Assembly: GCF_006148925.1 (NCBI RefSeq) | Contig: NZ_VAWB01000001.1 | Location: forward strand, 1,826,001-1,890,000 | Direction: 5' to 3' | DNA length: 64,000 nt | From: Hyunsoonleella aestuarii | GTDB taxonomy: Bacteria; Bacteroidota; Bacteroidia; Flavobacteriales; Flavobacteriaceae | Part shown: piece by piece, positions 52,309 to 61,492 of the stretch | Numbering within the stretch: position 1 is the stretch's first letter | Layout: each line of letters starts with the position of its first letter | Position numbers and translations under genes: made by a program | The notes under the pieces: model-generated | What the model was told of the DNA's origin: nothing | Seen by the model: only the letters and a program-made list of their open reading frames with translations | Databases searched by the model: none

Positions 52309-53199
52309 TTAGTCCCTTAGGTGTTTCTTAAAAAAGGTAATAGTTCTTTCCCAAGACAAATCAGCAGCTGGTTTATTAAACCTTGGTGTGGTATTGTTAT
52401 GAAAGCCATGATTTACATCGGGATAAATATAAGCTTGATACTCAATATTATTAGCTTTTAATATAGCTTCAAAAGCTGGCCAACCGGCATTTACTCGCTT
52501 ATCTAGTTCGCCATATTGTAGTAGGAGAGGTGCTTTTATTTTAACTGCATCTTCATCAGATGGTTGTCTGCCATAATAGGGTACAGCCGCTCCTAAATCG
52601 GGTAAACGTACCGCCATCATATTAGAAATCCAACCACCAAAACAGAATCCAACTACACCAACATTGCCATTACAATCATCATGTGATTTAAGATAATTAT
52701 AGGCCGCTATAAAGTCTTCAATCATTTCATTTCTATCTCTTTTTTTCTGTAACGCTCTGCCATCATCATCATTTCCAGGGTAACCACCTAGGGGTGATAA
52801 CGCGTCGGGTGCTAAACTTATAAATCCTTCTTTTGCTGTTCGTCTTCCAACGTCTTCAATGTAGGGGTTAAGCCCTCTATTTTCATGAACCACAATAACA
52901 CCAGGAAGCTTTTTTGTGGCATCCTTTGGCATAGATAGTAAACCTTTAATAGTTCCACCACCCTTTGGAGATTCAAAGGTTATAAAACCTGAATCTAATG
53001 TTGGGTCATTGGGTTTTACTAATATGCTATCAACATAATTAGGAGACATAAAACTTAATAGAGAGGAGATAGTTACTCCGCCAATAGCGTATAAAGATAA
53101 TTTCTCTGCAAATTGTCTCCGGTTTAACTTATTGTGAGCATAATCATCGTAAAGATCAAAGACTTCTTGCTTAATATCTTCTTTTTTTAAAGGTTTCAT
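52309..53199 (-). CDS. Dienelactone hydrolase family protein with twin-arginine signal
   Basis: A 296-residue alpha/beta hydrolase. The nucleophile is Cys in VGFCFGGW, the acid is Asp in YGELDKRV and the histidine is in DVNHGFHN, as in dienelactone hydrolases. Ahead of the domain, residues 24-50 form a Tat-type signal: LNRRQFAEKLSLYAIGG then a hydrophobic stretch. The protein is thus likely exported folded, consistent with tatA at 9982. Its substrate is unknown. It reads away from the PaiB-like gene by 43 nt on the same strand. Confidence 0.9.
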   Translation of the reverse strand: MKPLKKEDIKQEVFDLYDDYAHNKLNRRQFAEKLSLYAIGGVTISSLLSFMSPNYVDSILVKPNDPTLDSGFITFESPKGGGTIKGLLSMPKDATKKLPGVIVVHENRGLNPYIEDVGRRTAKEGFISLAPDALSPLGGYPGNDDDGRALQKKRDRNEMIEDFIAAYNYLKSHDDCNGNVGVVGFCFGGWISNMMAVRLPDLGAAVPYYGRQPSDEDAVKIKAPLLLQYGELDKRVNAGWPAFEAILKANNIEYQAYIYPDVNHGFHNNTTPRFNKPAADLSWERTITFFKKHLRD

Positions 53200-53242
53200 G
53201 TTAAAAGATTTAGATAGTTAATTAACACTAATTTACAAAATC

Positions 53243-53836
53243 TTAAAACACCTTCTCTAAAAATGCTACAATACTTGCTTGGTTAGCGCGAATCAATTCA
53301 GTTCGAGCAAGTTCAATGTCCTTTGGTCTTTTGTCTTGTGAGAGTTTAAATTTCCCTTCCCAACTATCAATGGTAATTTCGAACATTTTAATGTAGTCTA
53401 AATTACCTTCCATTCGCTTATTATCTGGATCTAAAACATATTTATGATCTGGAGTTTCAAGAAATTCGGTCATGGTTATTAAAGATTTTTTCAAAGCTTC
53501 TTTACTATCAATGGCTTTTACGGTTCCTTTTATGTGTACCTTAATATAGTTCCAAGTAGGTAGTTGCGTAGTGCTATAAACACTTGGCGATATATAGCAT
53601 TGTGGTCCAGTAAAAATAATGGTAATCTTTTTATTATCCTTAAGTAATTGAGCTTGCGAATTATAAATGTCGATGTGTCCAATAAGTTTCCCTGCATCGT
53701 TTAATATTAAGGGTAGATGTGTTATGATTGGCTCATTATTTTCCACTGAAATAACCGTAGCAAGTGGATAGGTTTTAATAACCTCAATCATATGATCGAG
53801 GTTGTTGTCTTGATGATGTGGCGGTGGATATTTCAT
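53243..53836 (-). CDS. FMN-binding PaiB-like protein
   Basis: A 197-residue split-barrel flavin-binding protein of the PaiB family (YPPPHHQDNNLDHMIEVI, ATVISVENNEPIITHLPLIL, GPQCYISPSVYS, TWNYIKVHIKGTV, QDKRPKDIELAR). PaiB proteins are called transcriptional negative regulators of sporulation and protease genes in Bacillus, but many may be flavoenzymes, so regulation is not certain. It lies 6 nt after the DUF1569 gene, probably co-transcribed. Confidence 0.88.
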   Translation of the reverse strand: MKYPPPHHQDNNLDHMIEVIKTYPLATVISVENNEPIITHLPLILNDAGKLIGHIDIYNSQAQLLKDNKKITIIFTGPQCYISPSVYSTTQLPTWNYIKVHIKGTVKAIDSKEALKKSLITMTEFLETPDHKYVLDPDNKRMEGNLDYIKMFEITIDSWEGKFKLSQDKRPKDIELARTELIRANQASIVAFLEKVF

Positions 53837-53842
53837 AAGTTT

Positions 53843-54286
53843 TTAAACACCAAATTGTCTTAAATGATGATCTAAGTGTTTGTATTGCATTTGTCCCCAT
53901 TGGTCTTTAGTGAAATACCCAAAGGCAGGATGCGCTTTCCATTCTTCTTTGTTTCTTTGAGTGTATAATTCATTCATTAATGAAACCAGAACATCTTTTT
54001 CTTTATCGAATTCTTTATATTCCTTGGTTTTTAGAAATTTGGCTGTGGGTAGCCCCTTTCTCCAAGGGGTATCGTTATACAATGATTTCTTAAAAAAGAG
54101 TTTAGCCAATAAGCTGGGTTTCATACCATAATCGTTCTTCTCCAAAATAATATTAAGTGGTCCTTGGCAATGCCAAACCATTTGTGCTACAGACATTTTA
54201 CCCCATTTTGGAGCTGAATCTTTATTAAGCCTTTCAACACGGTTTAAAAGTTCATTAAAGGAGTCATCATTAAAGATAGATTTCAT
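53843..54286 (-). CDS. DUF1569-family protein (DinB-like)
   Basis: A 147-residue cytosolic protein of the DUF1569 family, a DinB-like four-helix fold: NRVERLNKDSAPKWGKMSVAQMVWHCQGPL, FFKKSLYNDTPWRKGLPTA and AYGYFTKDQWGQMQYKHLDHHLRQFGV-like close (here HPAFGYFTK). The His residues at the ends suggest a metal site. The reaction is unknown. It starts a two-gene unit with the PaiB-like gene and is divergent from radC by 49 nt. Confidence 0.85.
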   Translation of the reverse strand: MKSIFNDDSFNELLNRVERLNKDSAPKWGKMSVAQMVWHCQGPLNIILEKNDYGMKPSLLAKLFFKKSLYNDTPWRKGLPTAKFLKTKEYKEFDKEKDVLVSLMNELYTQRNKEEWKAHPAFGYFTKDQWGQMQYKHLDHHLRQFGV

Positions 54287-54323
54287 CTGATTAAATTTTA
54301 TTGCTTCTGAAATTTACAATATT

Positions 54324-54331
54324 TATCTTTA
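54324..54331 (+). promoter_or_regulatory. -7 promoter element for radC
   Basis: TATCTTTA matches TAnnTTTG at all but the last base, only 4 nt before the ATG; a leaderless transcript is predicted. Confidence 0.5.
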
Positions 54332-54335
54332 ACCA

Positions 54336-55034
54336 ATGCAAGAAAAACCAAGCTCCTTTTCTATTAAAAATTGGTCGCAAGACGACCAGCCTAGAGAGAA
54401 ACTTCTATATAAAGGTAAAGCATCATTAAGCGATGCAGAATTAGTCGCTATTTTAATAGGATCGGGAAATAGAGATGAAAGTGCTGTAGCCCTATGCAAA
54501 CGTATTTTGGCTAGTGTAGATAATAATTTGAGCGAACTCGGAAAGTTATCCATAAAGCAACTCATGACCTTTAAAGGGATAGGAGAAGCAAAAGCAATTA
54601 CAATTGCTGCAGCCTTAGAATTGGGAAGAAGACGTAGGGGAGAAGAGGCACTTGAAAAAAGTAAAATAACCTCTAGTTTATCGGTTTTTGAGTTGATGCA
54701 ACCTATAATTGGTGAGCTTCAGCATGAAGAATTTTGGATTATCTATTTAAATAACTCTAATAAGGTTATTCAAAAAAATCAATTGAGTAAGGGAGGAATT
54801 TCAGGTACATTGGTTGATGTTCGATTGGTATTAAAAAATGCTCTAGAGGTTGGAGCAACTGGATTAATAGTGGCTCATAATCATCCATCAGGTACTTTAA
54901 AACCAAGTGAAGCAGATAAACAGATTACTCAAAAATTGAAATTGGCTGCACAAAGTATAGATATAAAAGTATTAGATCACCTAATTGTAACCGAAAAGGC
55001 ATATTTTAGTTTTGCCGATGACTCCATTCTCTAA
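54336..55034 (+). CDS. radC: RadC/MPN-domain DNA repair protein
   Basis: A 232-residue protein with an N-terminal helix-hairpin-helix part (LMTFKGIGEAKAITIAAALELG) and a C-terminal JAMM metalloprotease-like domain with the zinc motif AHNHPSGTLKPSEADKQIT (about residues 180-198). Its biochemical role in repair is disputed. The stop overlaps the next start by 1 nt (TAATG). The upstream -7 element implies a nearly leaderless message. Confidence 0.95.
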   Translation: MQEKPSSFSIKNWSQDDQPREKLLYKGKASLSDAELVAILIGSGNRDESAVALCKRILASVDNNLSELGKLSIKQLMTFKGIGEAKAITIAAALELGRRRRGEEALEKSKITSSLSVFELMQPIIGELQHEEFWIIYLNNSNKVIQKNQLSKGGISGTLVDVRLVLKNALEVGATGLIVAHNHPSGTLKPSEADKQITQKLKLAAQSIDIKVLDHLIVTEKAYFSFADDSIL

Positions 55035-56335
55035 TGCTTTTAGTTTATACTCATAAAATATCGCCCAGATTAAAATATGTCTTTAAACATATTTGTACCA
55101 GAGTACTTGGTTTTAAAGTAGACTTCACCACTAAAGTAGAGGAGTTTATTGCGCACGATGGATTAAAAATGTCTTATACTAGGCAACAATTAGGTAATGA
55201 GTTTTTTGTTAAAAGTCATGAGATTCTATACGAACAAGGCTTGTCTGACATAGAAATAAACGTGCACCAGTGGGAGAATACTAAATGCTTTTTTTACAAT
55301 GGAGAAAAGAGTACCATGCCTTTCGATATTTTCGCAGCTTCGTTTTATTTATTGGCAAGGTATGAGGAATATCTACCGCAAGTAAAGGATGAGTTTGGCA
55401 GATTTATAGCAACCGAAAGTATTGCTTATAAACATGGTTTTTTACACCAACCAGTAGTCGATATTTGGGCCTATAAATTTAAAGCTATTCTCAGAGAACT
55501 TTATCCTGACTTTGTTTTTCCAGAACGAGCTTATTCCATTAAACCAATTATAGATGTGCCATCGGCATATAATTTTAGACTAAAAGGTATTATGAGAACT
55601 TTTGGAGGAACTTTAAAGGACCTTTTTGGATTAAAGTTAAAACGTTTATATAATAGATATGCTGTGTTATTCTCTCTAAAACATGATCCTTACGACACCT
55701 ATAAATACATTATAAATAAACAGAAACAGACAAAATATAAGTTTTTATTTTTCTTTTTAATTGGAGCGTTTTCTACTTACGACAAAGGAATTAATGTTAA
55801 TAAAAAGAATTTCAAATCTTTAATTAAACATGTTGGTGATTATTGTCACGTTGGGTTGAAAATTTCCTATTTTGCTTTAGAAAACAATTTGCTTTTAAAA
55901 AAAGAAAAGGGGAAAATGGAAGCCATAATTAATTCGTCGTTAATTGCTTCTCGTAATTCATATTCTAAATTAAATTTTCCAGAATCATATAGAAACCTTG
56001 TCGAACTTGAAATCAAAGAAGACTATACTATGGGCTACCCCAATCATATTGGGTTTAGAGCTGGATCTTGTACACCATTTTTATTTTACGATTTAGATTT
56101 TGAAACCCAAACGCCACTAAAAATAAATTCCTATCACATTATGGATTATGCCTTGTTAAAAAATAAATCCTTTTTAGATAAAAAAAAGACTTTGAATGAA
56201 GTTATTTCTGAAGTAAAAAAGGTTAATGGACAATTTGTCCCAGTATTTCATAATTACACCTTTAGTAACTTACAACATTGGAACGGATTTAAGGAATTGT
56301 TTAATATAATATTAGGTTCTGCGAATGAAGGTTAA
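55034..56335 (+). CDS. Polysaccharide deacetylase-like protein (DUF7033), degenerate active site
   Basis: A 433-residue protein of a Bacteroidota family of deacetylase-like proteins (N-terminal DUF7033-type region, DIFAASFYLLARYEEYL, then a NodB-like domain). Where relatives carry a DVDNAY metal motif this one reads IIDVPSAYNFR, and where they carry a GLHPSY histidine motif it reads HVGLKISYFAL, so the metal ligands look lost. LVELEIKEDYTMGYPNHIGFRAGSCTPF resembles the family's later motif. It may be a non-catalytic homologue; this rests on motifs remembered, not an alignment. Confidence 0.8.
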   Translation: MLLVYTHKISPRLKYVFKHICTRVLGFKVDFTTKVEEFIAHDGLKMSYTRQQLGNEFFVKSHEILYEQGLSDIEINVHQWENTKCFFYNGEKSTMPFDIFAASFYLLARYEEYLPQVKDEFGRFIATESIAYKHGFLHQPVVDIWAYKFKAILRELYPDFVFPERAYSIKPIIDVPSAYNFRLKGIMRTFGGTLKDLFGLKLKRLYNRYAVLFSLKHDPYDTYKYIINKQKQTKYKFLFFFLIGAFSTYDKGINVNKKNFKSLIKHVGDYCHVGLKISYFALENNLLLKKEKGKMEAIINSSLIASRNSYSKLNFPESYRNLVELEIKEDYTMGYPNHIGFRAGSCTPFLFYDLDFETQTPLKINSYHIMDYALLKNKSFLDKKKTLNEVISEVKKVNGQFVPVFHNYTFSNLQHWNGFKELFNIILGSANEG

Positions 56336-57014
56336 TGGTATAACTGATGTTTTCTTTGATCTTGATCATACCCTGTGGGATTTTGATAAAAATTCTGCTT
56401 TTACTTTTGACAAAATTTTCAAACTAAATAATCTAGATATTAATACCGACAAGTTTTTAGAGTATTATGTTCCTATAAATTTAAAGTATTGGAGACTTTA
56501 CAGGGAAGATAAAATAGATAAAAAATCCTTACGTTTTGTAAGGCTTAATGAAGCTTTTTTAGCTGTGGGAATGGAATTTGATAAATCTTTAGTTATTAAG
56601 TTATCAGAGGACTATATAACGCATCTCTCTACTTTTAACTATTTATTCGAAAATACTTTTGAAATATTAGATTATTTAAGTTTGAAATATAATTTACATA
56701 TTATTACGAACGGATTTGATGAAGTACAGCACAAGAAACTTAATAATTCCGGTATTTCGAAATATTTTAAAACGGTTACTAATTCGGAAATGGTTGGCGT
56801 AAAAAAACCCAATCCTAAAATTTTTCATTATGCAATAGATAAGGCTAATGCGGTTATGGATCAAAGCATCATGATAGGTGATAGTTATGAAGCAGATATA
56901 ATTGGTGCTCAAAACGTGGGTATGGATACCGTTTTTTTTGATGTAAATGATAAAAACGTAGATAAGAACTTAAGAAGTGTCAACAATTTAATTCAATTAA
57001 AGAAGTTTTTATAA
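56325..57014 (+). CDS. HAD-family noncanonical pyrimidine nucleotide phosphatase (YjjG-like)
   Basis: A 229-residue cytosolic hydrolase that in E. coli YjjG removes abnormal nucleotides. Motif I is FFDLDHTLWDFDKNS, motif II is IITNGFDEVQHKKL, and motifs III/IV are VGVKKPNPKIF and MIGDSYEADIIGAQNVGM. The DLDHTLWDF pattern is the YjjG signature. Its first 11 nt overlap the deacetylase-like gene, which suggests coupling. Confidence 0.92.
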   Translation: MKVNGITDVFFDLDHTLWDFDKNSAFTFDKIFKLNNLDINTDKFLEYYVPINLKYWRLYREDKIDKKSLRFVRLNEAFLAVGMEFDKSLVIKLSEDYITHLSTFNYLFENTFEILDYLSLKYNLHIITNGFDEVQHKKLNNSGISKYFKTVTNSEMVGVKKPNPKIFHYAIDKANAVMDQSIMIGDSYEADIIGAQNVGMDTVFFDVNDKNVDKNLRSVNNLIQLKKFL

Positions 57015-57048
57015 CTGAATAGCTTAAAAAATAAAACTTCAAAAAGAC

Positions 57049-57056
57049 TATATTTA
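57049..57056 (+). promoter_or_regulatory. -7 promoter element for the gene at 57086
   Basis: TATATTTA, 29 nt before the ATG, matches TAnnTTTG at all but the last base. Confidence 0.4.
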
Positions 57057-57085
57057 CAAAAGAATAAAATAACAATATTAGTAAA

Positions 57086-57967
57086 ATGATGACTAGACTA
57101 TTTTCAGTGCTTATAATATGTTTCTTAACTGCACCTCTCTTTTCTCAAGCAAATTTGAATAATTATAAATATGTAATTGTCCCTGTAAAGTTTGACTTTT
57201 TAAATGAAAATGATAAATATCAATTAAATTCTTTAACTAAGTTTTTATTTAATAAGTATGGTTTTAAAGCTGTTTTAGAAGGTAGCGAGTATCCCGATGA
57301 TTTAATGGTTAATAGATGTTTGGCATTAGAATCGGATGTCTTAAAAGAGCCTGGCATGTTTAAAACTAAATTAAAAATTGAACTTAAGGATTGTAATGAT
57401 AAAGTAGTGTTCACTTCCATAATAGGAGAGAGTAGGGAAAAAGTATATAAAACTGCATATAATTTGGCTTTAAGAGATGCTTTTCAGTCGGTTGAAGCGC
57501 TGAATTACAGTTACAAACCTAATGAAAACCTTATAGCATCCGCAGATCCAAGTCCTAAGCTTAAAGATAATAATAAGGTAGTCGAAGAGATTCAACAATT
57601 AAAAGCGGAAATTAAAAATCTTAAAAAAGAAAAAGTTATAAATGTTGCAAAGCCTGAGCCAAAAATTTCTGAACCGCTGTCCATTGCTAAAGAAGTAAAA
57701 AAGGAGCCTATAAAGGAAGTTAAAGTCAATAAACCTTTTAGTGAAAAATTAGTATCAAATGTGTTATATGCTCAAGAAATTGATAATGGCTTTCAATTGG
57801 TTGACAGTTCTCCTAAAGTAGTCTATAAAATTAAGGCAACAGGTCTTAATAATACTTTCCTAATAGAGGGTAAAAGTGCTATTCTTTACAAAAAAGATGA
57901 TGAATGGGTACTAGAGTATTATTCAAATAATGTTTTGAAGCAAGAAACTCTTAACATAAAGTTTTAG
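57086..57967 (+). CDS. Exported protein of unknown function with coiled-coil linker
   Basis: A 293-residue protein with signal peptide MMTRLFSVLIICFLTAPLFSQ. The N-terminal domain (residues about 25-150) starts LNNYKYVIVPVKFDFLNEND, contains NSLTKFLFNKYGFKAV and ends in ALRDAFQSVEALNY; it looks like an alpha+beta domain related to DUF-type lipoprotein assembly modules. A Lys/Glu/Pro-rich linker with a short coiled coil (VVEEIQQLKAEIKNLKKEK) joins it to a small beta C-terminal domain. No function is recognised. Confidence 0.75.
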   Translation: MMTRLFSVLIICFLTAPLFSQANLNNYKYVIVPVKFDFLNENDKYQLNSLTKFLFNKYGFKAVLEGSEYPDDLMVNRCLALESDVLKEPGMFKTKLKIELKDCNDKVVFTSIIGESREKVYKTAYNLALRDAFQSVEALNYSYKPNENLIASADPSPKLKDNNKVVEEIQQLKAEIKNLKKEKVINVAKPEPKISEPLSIAKEVKKEPIKEVKVNKPFSEKLVSNVLYAQEIDNGFQLVDSSPKVVYKIKATGLNNTFLIEGKSAILYKKDDEWVLEYYSNNVLKQETLNIKF

Positions 57968-57981
57968 AATAGGAACAAGAA

Positions 57982-59265
57982 TTAATAGCCATATTTATCT
58001 TTCCAACGTAATTTTAAAAAATCACGTTGTGCATTTTCTCTAGAATTATTACCGGGTTCGTATAAAGTTGTATTTATAATATCCTTTGGCATAAACTCTT
58101 GGCTTGCAAAATTTAGGTCGTAATTATGCGCATATTTATAGTTGTCACCATAACCAATTTCTTTCATCAATTTTGTAGGAGCATTTCTAATTTCTAATGG
58201 TACAGATAAAACACCTGTTTGTTTAACAAGCTGCTGTGCTTTACTTATAGCCAAGTATGCCGCATTACTTTTTGGAGAACACGCTAAATAAGTTGCACAT
58301 TGGCTTAAAATAATCCTGGATTCAGGATAACCAATTGTTGATACTGCTTGAAAGGTGTTATTTGCTATAACTAAGGCGGTAGGATTAGCATTTCCTATAT
58401 CTTCACTAGCTAAAATTAATAATCGGCGTGCAATAAATTTAACATCTTCTCCGCCTTCTATCATTCTTGCAAGCCAATATACAGCAGCATTTGGGTCGCT
58501 ACCTCTTATAGATTTTATAAAAGCCGAAATAATGTCGTAATGCTGTTCTCCTGTTTTATCATAATGAACTGTGTTATTCTGAACTTTTTGTAGAACAGCT
58601 TTATCTGTTATAATGATGTCGTCAGAATCGAAAGCATTAACAATAAGCTCAAAAATATTCAATAATTTTCGTGCGTCACCACCAGAAAGCCGTAAAAGTG
58701 CACTTGTTTCTTGTAATGTTATTTTCTTTTTAGAAATATTTTCGTCTTTTTCAATAGAACGCTTTAAAAGGGTTTCTAAATCTTTTTTATCAAAGGCATT
58801 CAATATGTAAACCTGACAGCGCGATAGAAGTGCAGAGATAACCTCGAAACTCGGATTTTCGGTAGTTGCCCCAATAAGGGTTATCCAGCCTTTTTCAACT
58901 GCTTGTAATAAGGAATCTTGCTGCGATTTACTAAAGCGGTGTATTTCATCAATAAACAGAATGGGGTTTTTGGTTGTAAATAATCCACCACTTTGTTTCG
59001 CTTTCTCAATAACCTCACGAATATCTTTAACTCCAGAATTAATGGCGCTTAGGGTATAAAATGGTCTTCCAGATTCTGTAGCAATTATATTTGCTAAAGT
59101 TGTTTTACCTGTACCTGGAGGCCCCCAGAAAATCATAGAGGGAATTAGTCCTTGCTCAATATGTCGCGTTAATGCACCATCTTTGCCTACCAAATGCGAT
59201 TGACTTACATAATCTTTTAAGGATTTTGGCCTTAAACGTTCTGCTAACGGTTCATTTAAATTCAT
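57982..59265 (-). CDS. rarA: Replication-associated recombination protein A (RarA/MgsA)
   Basis: A 427-residue AAA+ ATPase that acts at stalled forks. Walker A is [14 protein letters not shown] (residues 47-58), Walker B is [10 protein letters not shown], sensor 1 is [12 protein letters not shown], with arginine-finger LLSRCQVY. The C-terminal tetramerisation part includes [29 protein letters not shown] -7-like TATTTTTA lies only 4 nt before the start, implying a leaderless message. Confidence 0.96.
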   Translation of the reverse strand: MNLNEPLAERLRPKSLKDYVSQSHLVGKDGALTRHIEQGLIPSMIFWGPPGTGKTTLANIIATESGRPFYTLSAINSGVKDIREVIEKAKQSGGLFTTKNPILFIDEIHRFSKSQQDSLLQAVEKGWITLIGATTENPSFEVISALLSRCQVYILNAFDKKDLETLLKRSIEKDENISKKKITLQETSALLRLSGGDARKLLNIFELIVNAFDSDDIIITDKAVLQKVQNNTVHYDKTGEQHYDIISAFIKSIRGSDPNAAVYWLARMIEGGEDVKFIARRLLILASEDIGNANPTALVIANNTFQAVSTIGYPESRIILSQCATYLACSPKSNAAYLAISKAQQLVKQTGVLSVPLEIRNAPTKLMKEIGYGDNYKYAHNYDLNFASQEFMPKDIINTTLYEPGNNSRENAQRDFLKLRWKDKYGY

Positions 59266-59269
59266 AAAG

Positions 59270-59277
59270 TAAAAATA
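59270..59277 (-). promoter_or_regulatory. Possible -7 element for rarA
   Basis: The minus strand reads TATTTTTA, 4 nt before the rarA ATG; all but the last base of TAnnTTTG agrees. Confidence 0.4.
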
Positions 59278-59384
59278 CTTTAAATTTTTTGCTTTGCTCT
59301 AGTCAGAAATTAGTTTTCCTTTGTCCATAGATTATTTCATTACTGACAATATTGCATCAATTATTAACTTGGTTAACTATTTGC

Positions 59385-59392
59385 TATATTTA
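59385..59392 (+). promoter_or_regulatory. -7 promoter element for the rhomboid gene
   Basis: TATATTTA, 6 nt before the ATG at 59399, matches TAnnTTTG at all but the last base. Its use would exclude the in-frame ATG at 59321. Confidence 0.45.
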
Positions 59393-59398
59393 ATCTGC

Positions 59399-60130
59399 AT
59401 GAAACATCAAGAGCATTTTAAATTTTCAACTGGAGTATTAGCATACCCTATTTTATTTGTACTAATTATTTGGTTAATTTTTTGGTTCGAAGTTCGTTTT
59501 GGCTATAATTTTAGTAAATATGGTATTTACCCTCAATCCTTAAAAGGCTTAAGAGGCATAATTTTAAGTCCTTTTATACATGGAGACATCCAACATATTT
59601 ATCATAATTCCATTCCTTTATTCGTGCTCTCTATGGCTTTGTTTTACTTCTACAGACCAATTGCATGGAAAGTCATTTTAATAGGAATAGTTTTTTCGGG
59701 ATTTTTAACATGGTGTATTGGAAGACCTTCATACCATATTGGAGCGAGTGGTTTAATTTACGTGCTTGTAAGTTTTACTTTTTTCAAGGGTGTTTTAGCA
59801 AAGCATTATAGGCTTATAGCTTTATCTTTATTGGTGGTTTTTCTTTATGGCAGTATGATTTGGTATACCATACCTATTGAAAAGGGGATTTCTTGGGAAG
59901 GGCATTTATCAGGTCTTATTGTTGGTATATTATTCGCCGTATATTTTCGAAAGGAAATTGCTAAGCCAAAAAAATATGTGTGGGAAGAGGAGAATTACAA
60001 TGAAGATGACGATCCATTTTTAAAGCATTTTGATGCTGATGGTAATTTTATTGAAAAAACCCAGATTCAAACCGAATCTGAAGAAGAGCAAATTGATGTT
60101 ATTTATACCTTAAAAAAAAATAAAGATTAA
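59399..60130 (+). CDS. Rhomboid-family intramembrane serine protease
   Basis: A 243-residue membrane protein with six predicted helices. The nucleophile is Ser117 in HIGASGLIY and the catalytic base is His169 in WEGHLSGLIVG, and the H-N pair of helix 2 (YHNSIPL) is present. The cytosolic tail is acidic and charged. It cleaves transmembrane segments; the substrate is unknown. I chose the ATG at 59399: the alternative at 59321 would add 26 residues and lies upstream of the likely -7 element. Confidence 0.92.
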   Translation: MKHQEHFKFSTGVLAYPILFVLIIWLIFWFEVRFGYNFSKYGIYPQSLKGLRGIILSPFIHGDIQHIYHNSIPLFVLSMALFYFYRPIAWKVILIGIVFSGFLTWCIGRPSYHIGASGLIYVLVSFTFFKGVLAKHYRLIALSLLVVFLYGSMIWYTIPIEKGISWEGHLSGLIVGILFAVYFRKEIAKPKKYVWEEENYNEDDDPFLKHFDADGNFIEKTQIQTESEEEQIDVIYTLKKNKD

Positions 60131-60186
60131 AATTATTGGCCATAACTAATTTAATGACTTATGTACTAGTTATAAAATTGTTTTGT

Positions 60187-60194
60187 TAGCTTTA
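60187..60194 (+). promoter_or_regulatory. Possible -7 element for the arylsulfotransferase-like gene
   Basis: TAGCTTTA, 9 nt before the ATG, matches TAnnTTTG at all but the last base. Confidence 0.4.
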
Positions 60195-60203
60195 TAAATA
60201 AAA

Positions 60204-61484
60204 ATGAAAAAGTATTGTATAGTATGTTTATTAATTAGTATTCTTTTAAGTATATCCTGTCGTAGTAACGATGATTTTACTATAATTGATGAACCAGAAG
60301 AAGAAGTTGTTCTAGCAGAAGAGGTAGAATTATTCGAGTTAGAAGGAATTGAGAATAGTTTGGTTTTAGCAGTTGTTAACGCAGGAAAGTCTTCTTATTT
60401 AGTTAATAAAAAGGGTGAAATTCTAAAAAGTTGGGATTTCGATATTGGTTTAGGTAATGATTTAGAATTATTACCAAGTGGAAAACTATTAGGAATATTT
60501 AAAGCTAGTAATCTTAGTTTCTTTTTTGGTGGTTTTGGAGGTATAGTTAGGATTATTAATATTGATGGTTCTATTGATTGGGAATTTAATTATTATTCAG
60601 ATAATTTATTGGCCCACCACGATGTAGAAATGCTTCCAAGTGGGAATATTTTAATTATGGCATGGGAACGTATCTTGGCTGAAGAGGCTAAGGCTATGGG
60701 AATAGATGTTACTTTTGATGTTTTTACTGAGTCACTAATTGAAGTTGACCCAAACACGAATAAAATAGTTTGGGAATGGCATACAAAAGATCATATAATA
60801 CAAGATACAGATAGCGATCTTCCTAATTTTGGAATTGTAAAAGACAACCCACAACTTATTAACCATAATTATAATATAAGGGAAGATGGAGATTTAATGC
60901 ATGCAAATGGTATAGATTATGATTTAAATAAGGATTTAATTTATTTAAGCGTTAATTTTTATAGTGAAGTTTGGGTTATTGATCATTCCACAACAACCAT
61001 AGAAGCTTCATCACATGAAGGAGGTAATTATAATAAAGGTGGTGATTTAATTTATAGGTTTGGAAACCCTGAAGCTTATAACAATACTTTTGGTACAAGA
61101 TTGTTTGATAATAACCACTTTCCAAATTTTTTGGAGTCTGATGAACCTGGTGCAGGTAATATATTGGTTTTTAATAACAATACTGCAGAGGGGCAGTCTA
61201 TAGTTCATGAATTTAAAATGCCAAATGATTTTCAGCTTAACCCAGACTCTAATAATGAGCCAGAGGAAGTATGGCGATTTACTGACTCAGCTTTGTTTAA
61301 TAGTCGCATATCTGGTGCAGTAAGGCTTAAAAATGGTAATACCTTAATTTGTGAAGGTGACTATGGATTTTGGGAAGTTACACCTGAAAAAGAAGTTGTT
61401 TGGAAATACAACGGTTCAGGAAGATTTTGGAGAGCTTATAATTATTTTTTGACTGATTCGGAAATCATTAATTTGAACCTTTAA
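60204..61484 (+). CDS. Arylsulfotransferase (ASST)-like lipoprotein
   Basis: A 426-residue lipoprotein (signal MKKYCIVCLLISILLSISC, Cys19). It has a beta-propeller pattern of the arylsulfate sulfotransferase family: SYLVNKKGEILKSWDF, LAHHDVEMLPSGNILIMAWE, IVWEWHTKDHI, HANGIDYDLNKDLIYLSVNFYSEVWVIDH and VRLKNGNTLICEGDYGFWEVTP. The tandem His (HHD) and later His residues are candidate catalytic groups, as in PAPS-independent sulfotransferases. A strict assignment to sulfotransfer is inferred. It is a single gene that converges on rlmB with an 8-nt gap. Confidence 0.85.
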   Translation: MKKYCIVCLLISILLSISCRSNDDFTIIDEPEEEVVLAEEVELFELEGIENSLVLAVVNAGKSSYLVNKKGEILKSWDFDIGLGNDLELLPSGKLLGIFKASNLSFFFGGFGGIVRIINIDGSIDWEFNYYSDNLLAHHDVEMLPSGNILIMAWERILAEEAKAMGIDVTFDVFTESLIEVDPNTNKIVWEWHTKDHIIQDTDSDLPNFGIVKDNPQLINHNYNIREDGDLMHANGIDYDLNKDLIYLSVNFYSEVWVIDHSTTTIEASSHEGGNYNKGGDLIYRFGNPEAYNNTFGTRLFDNNHFPNFLESDEPGAGNILVFNNNTAEGQSIVHEFKMPNDFQLNPDSNNEPEEVWRFTDSALFNSRISGAVRLKNGNTLICEGDYGFWEVTPEKEVVWKYNGSGRFWRAYNYFLTDSEIINLNL

Positions 61485-61492
61485 TCTAAATA

